This document shows positions 61,698-64,000 of a DNA stretch of 64,000 bases, piece after piece. The stretch is taken from NCBI GenBank assembly GCA_005791165.1, contig SXXW01000033.1, positions 91,827 to 155,826 on the forward strand. The letters run 5' to 3'. Within the stretch, counting starts at the first letter, position 1. Every line of letters begins with the position of its first letter. The position numbers and the translations under genes are program-made. Origin of the DNA: Cytophagaceae bacterium. Its GTDB lineage: Bacteria; Bacteroidota; Bacteroidia; Cytophagales; Spirosomataceae. Below the pieces are notes generated by a model. It saw only the letters and a list, made by a program, of their open reading frames with translations. It ran no database searches and was not told the origin of the DNA.

Positions 61698-63557
61698 ATG
61701 GATGAAAGACCGATTACCGACTGGTTGCCTTTGACAAAAAAGGAAGTAGAGAAAAGAGGCTGGGATGAACTCGATGTCATTTTGATTTCAGGGGATGCTT
61801 ATGTGGATCACCCAGCTTTTGGTACCGCGGTGATAGGTAGAATTATGGAGAGTGAAGGTTTGAAAGTGGGGATAGTCGCACAGCCCAACTGGCAAGATGA
61901 CTTACGGGATTTCAAAAAATTAGGTAAACCCAAGTATTTTTTCGGCGTAACGGCTGGCTGTATGGATTCCATGGTGAATCATTATACGGCTAATAAGCGC
62001 TTGCGTTCGAATGATTCCTATACACCTGGGGGAGAATCAGGGTTTCGACCTGATTATGCCACTACGGTTTATTCCAAAATATTAAAGGAGATTTATCCTG
62101 ATGTACCTGTTTTAATTGGGGGCATTGAGGCTTCATTGCGTCGTGTAACACATTATGATTATTGGGCAGACAAATTATTTCCTTCGGTTTTAGTGGATTC
62201 CGGGGCGGATATGTTGGTCTATGGAATGGGGGAGCAGCCACTTCGCGAAATTATGCGCGGGGTCAAAGAAGGTAAAAACTTGCGTGATTTGACGCACATT
62301 AATCAGGTTGCTTTTTTACAACCCAAGGCTGAGGCTTTACCGCCAACGGATTGGGAAACAGTGGAGTTATCAAGTCATGAGGTGTGCTTAGAAGATAAAA
62401 TTAAATATGCTTCCAACTTTAAGATTGTGGAAGTTGAATCCAATAAATGGCAAGCGAATCGAATTACGCAGGCCGTTGGCGATGAAATACTAGTTATCAA
62501 TCCCCCATTTAAGACGATGGAAGAGGTTGAGATGGATAAATCCTTTGATTTGCCCTATACTCGATTACCTCATCCGAAATATCGTAAGCGTGGACCGATT
62601 CCTGCTTTTGAGATGATTAAGTTTTCTGTGAATATGCACCGCGGATGTTTTGGTGGTTGTAGTTTTTGTACAATTTCAGCCCATCAGGGTAAGTTTATTG
62701 CTTCTAGGAGTGAGGCCTCGATCATGAGGGAGGTAGAACAGATAACGAAGGCGCCTGATTTCAAAGGGTACATTTCTGATTTGGGTGGACCCTCGGCCAA
62801 TATGTACAAGATGAAGGGAAAAGATGAGTCAATTTGTGCTAGGTGTGTGAGTCCATCATGTATTCACCCGGTGATTTGCAATAATTTAGACACGTCACAT
62901 AAGCCAATGACTGAAATTTATCGGAAAGTAGATGCTCACCCAGGAATAAAGAAAGCGTTTGTTGGCTCAGGAGTCCGCTATGATTTATTGGTAGATGATT
63001 TCAATAAAAATAATCAAGATGGCAACCATGATGAATATATGGAGCAATTGATTACTCGGCATGTGTCGGGTCGATTAAAAGTGGCTCCGGAGCACACTTC
63101 AGATGCCACTTTACGAGTAATGCGCAAACCTTCGTTTAAATATTTTCATGCATTTAAAAAGAAGTATGATGCTATTTCGGCAAAGTTTGGCTTAAAGCAA
63201 CCTTTAATTCCGTATTTCATTTCTTCTCATCCGGGATGCGAGGAAGAAGATATGGCTAATTTAGCTGCTGAAACTAAGGATTTAGGTTTTCATTTAGAGC
63301 AGGTGCAAGATTTTACGCCTACACCTATGACGGTGGCTGAGGTGATTTATTATTCTGGGGTTCATCCTTATACCTTGCAACCGATTAAAACGGCTAAGAC
63401 GAGAGAAGAAAAGCAGAATCAAAACAAATATTTTTTCTGGTATAAACCAGAATATAAAGATTGGATTCGCAATCGATTAACTTTTTTGAAGCGTCCTGAT
63501 TTAGCTCAAAGACTATTAGGTTTTCGGAACAATAAAAATACGTGGGATAAGAAATAA
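61698..63557 (+). CDS. YgiQ-family radical SAM protein
   Basis: The 619-residue protein has the YgiQ plan: N-terminal B12-binding-like/UPF0313 domain (DVILISGDAYVDHPAFG), then the radical SAM cluster CFGGCSFC with Cys317, Cys321, Cys324 (CX3CX2C), and a C-terminal extension. A second set of Cys (SICARCVSPSCIHPVICN, about 390-410) could bind another metal centre. Function is unknown in all members. A perfect TAATTTTG (61686-61693) lies just before the start but too close for a normal promoter. Confidence 0.92.
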   Translation: MDERPITDWLPLTKKEVEKRGWDELDVILISGDAYVDHPAFGTAVIGRIMESEGLKVGIVAQPNWQDDLRDFKKLGKPKYFFGVTAGCMDSMVNHYTANKRLRSNDSYTPGGESGFRPDYATTVYSKILKEIYPDVPVLIGGIEASLRRVTHYDYWADKLFPSVLVDSGADMLVYGMGEQPLREIMRGVKEGKNLRDLTHINQVAFLQPKAEALPPTDWETVELSSHEVCLEDKIKYASNFKIVEVESNKWQANRITQAVGDEILVINPPFKTMEEVEMDKSFDLPYTRLPHPKYRKRGPIPAFEMIKFSVNMHRGCFGGCSFCTISAHQGKFIASRSEASIMREVEQITKAPDFKGYISDLGGPSANMYKMKGKDESICARCVSPSCIHPVICNNLDTSHKPMTEIYRKVDAHPGIKKAFVGSGVRYDLLVDDFNKNNQDGNHDEYMEQLITRHVSGRLKVAPEHTSDATLRVMRKPSFKYFHAFKKKYDAISAKFGLKQPLIPYFISSHPGCEEEDMANLAAETKDLGFHLEQVQDFTPTPMTVAEVIYYSGVHPYTLQPIKTAKTREEKQNQNKYFFWYKPEYKDWIRNRLTFLKRPDLAQRLLGFRNNKNTWDKK

Positions 63558-63598
63558 TAGTCATTTATAAGTGCCTGTATCCATTTAAACTAGACAAA

Positions 63599-63826
63599 AT
63601 GAGTGAAGAAGATGTGTTGATCGTTCGCGATAGTAATGGAGCAATTCTAAAAGAAGGGGACTCAGTTACAGTTATTAAAGATTTAAAAGTGAGGGGCTCG
63701 TCTGGAATTATAAAAAGAGGCACGATGGTGAAACATATTCGTTTAACGGATACTGTCGATGAAATTGAGGGTAAAGTAGATAAATCTGTGATGGTTTTGA
63801 GGACTGAGCTTCTAAAGAAAGCGTAG
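63599..63826 (+). CDS. PhnA C-terminal-domain protein
   Basis: The 75 residues match only the C-terminal domain of the YjdM/PhnA family (VRDSNGAILKEGDSVTVIKDL, then VRGSSGIIKRGTMVKHIRLTD). The N-terminal zinc ribbon of full-length YjdM is absent, so this is a small SH3-like domain. Such single-domain proteins are common in Bacteroidota. Role unknown; YjdM is not needed for phosphonate use despite its name. It follows ygiQ by 41 bases. Confidence 0.8.
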   Translation: MSEEDVLIVRDSNGAILKEGDSVTVIKDLKVRGSSGIIKRGTMVKHIRLTDTVDEIEGKVDKSVMVLRTELLKKA

Positions 63827-63865
63827 GTTAGGTAATAGGTATTAGGTAATAAGTAATAGGTTGTT
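63827..63865. repeat. Short imperfect tandem repeats of TTAGGTAAT type
   Basis: Right after the PhnA-domain stop the sequence repeats TTAGGTAA, TAGGTATTAGGTAA, TAAGTAA, TAGGTTG: five or more degenerate copies of (T)TAGGTAAT in about 40 bases. A reverse-complement relative, TTACCTAA, occurs near 63949-63956. This looks like the low-complexity repeat seen in intergenic DNA of many Bacteroidota; function unknown. Confidence 0.5.
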
Positions 63866-63899
63866 GATGCCTGATTAACGTTGACCGTTATTGTGATTT

Positions 63900-63935
63900 T
63901 GAAACCTTAGATTAAATATTCATTTATAGGTTTCA
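63900..63935 (+). terminator. Weak hairpin followed by T-rich run after the PhnA-domain gene
   Basis: TGAAACCT and AGGTTTCA form an 8-bp stem around a 20-base AT-rich loop, followed by GTTATTTTTTATTT. It could be the 3' end of the ygiQ/PhnA transcript, 74 bases after the stop codon. The long loop and AT-rich stem make it weak. Confidence 0.35.
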
Positions 63936-64000
63936 GTTATTTTTTATTTACCTAATTTTACCCTTATTAGACGTATTTAATTTACTTTTTAAAAACTCAG

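Noticed and set aside
1..64000. CRISPR arrays, insertion sequences, toxin-antitoxin or phage defence islands
   Set aside because: No direct-repeat arrays, transposase, or paired small genes were seen; gene-free gaps are all below 200 bases.

Overview
The window comes from a Bacteroidota chromosome, most likely order Cytophagales (a Spirosomataceae/Aquirufa-like freshwater bacterium would fit, but the genus is a guess). The evidence is an AT-rich genome of about 40 percent GC by eye, no Shine-Dalgarno usage, several promoters of the TTTG-N20-TAnnTTTG type, a type IX secretion C-terminal domain, a TonB-dependent receptor with a carboxypeptidase-regulatory-like domain, a SusC-like plug, and lineage-typical neighbours (folP with DUF1599 and the BT_3928 family, tsaE with alanine dehydrogenase, ftsK with a lolA-like gene). 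Coding density is very high: no gene-free stretch reaches 300 bases (the longest are about 190), and I see no tRNA, rRNA, CRISPR array, insertion sequence or prophage.

Layout. 1-6071 (minus): a glycan/sugar cluster running kinase, epimerase, stand-alone TonB-plug protein, membrane protein, then a secreted SASA esterase cut by the window edge. 6176-8716 (plus): phosphohexomutase and cysteine desulfurase. 8741-16896: proS, an outer-membrane pair (lipoprotein and FadL-like), aroK / BT_3928 / DUF1599, then folP with a PabC-like enzyme. 16893-22600 (minus): a compact eight-gene run (aroQ, class V aminotransferase, marC, RNase H, trmN6-like, glycosyltransferase, tcdA, mog). 22701-27116: xerD, tsaE/alanine dehydrogenase/SDR, and an MlaE permease. 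27113-29719 (minus): alpha-E, Anbu proteasome homologue and transglutaminase. 29909-43734: pyrD, ftsK, lolA-like, purQ, ahcY, murF, a T9SS cargo protein, a TauE/SafE permease and leuS.

43747-59373 is the accessory part, all on the minus strand. It holds a coiled-coil membrane protein, a TonB-dependent receptor, a sulfatase, the paired TIGR03806 diheme cytochrome and TIGR03805 beta-helix protein, two exported sugar-metabolism-like enzymes, a Spy-like periplasmic protein, and a complete six-gene ebo cluster (eboA-F). 59539-63826 (plus) carries an S9 peptidase, a YgiQ radical SAM protein and a PhnA-domain protein.

How it fits together. The housekeeping half is ordinary but tightly packed: five of eight convergent gene pairs overlap at their stop codons. 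The accessory half looks devoted to envelope-located metabolism: receptor, sulfatase, diheme cytochrome, beta-helix protein, exported oxidoreductase and isomerase, and the ebo genes, which in other bacteria are tied to moving a metabolite to the periplasm. The ebo cluster, the TIGR03805/TIGR03806 pair, the stand-alone plug protein and the Anbu cluster without its ATP-grasp partner are the main things worth following.
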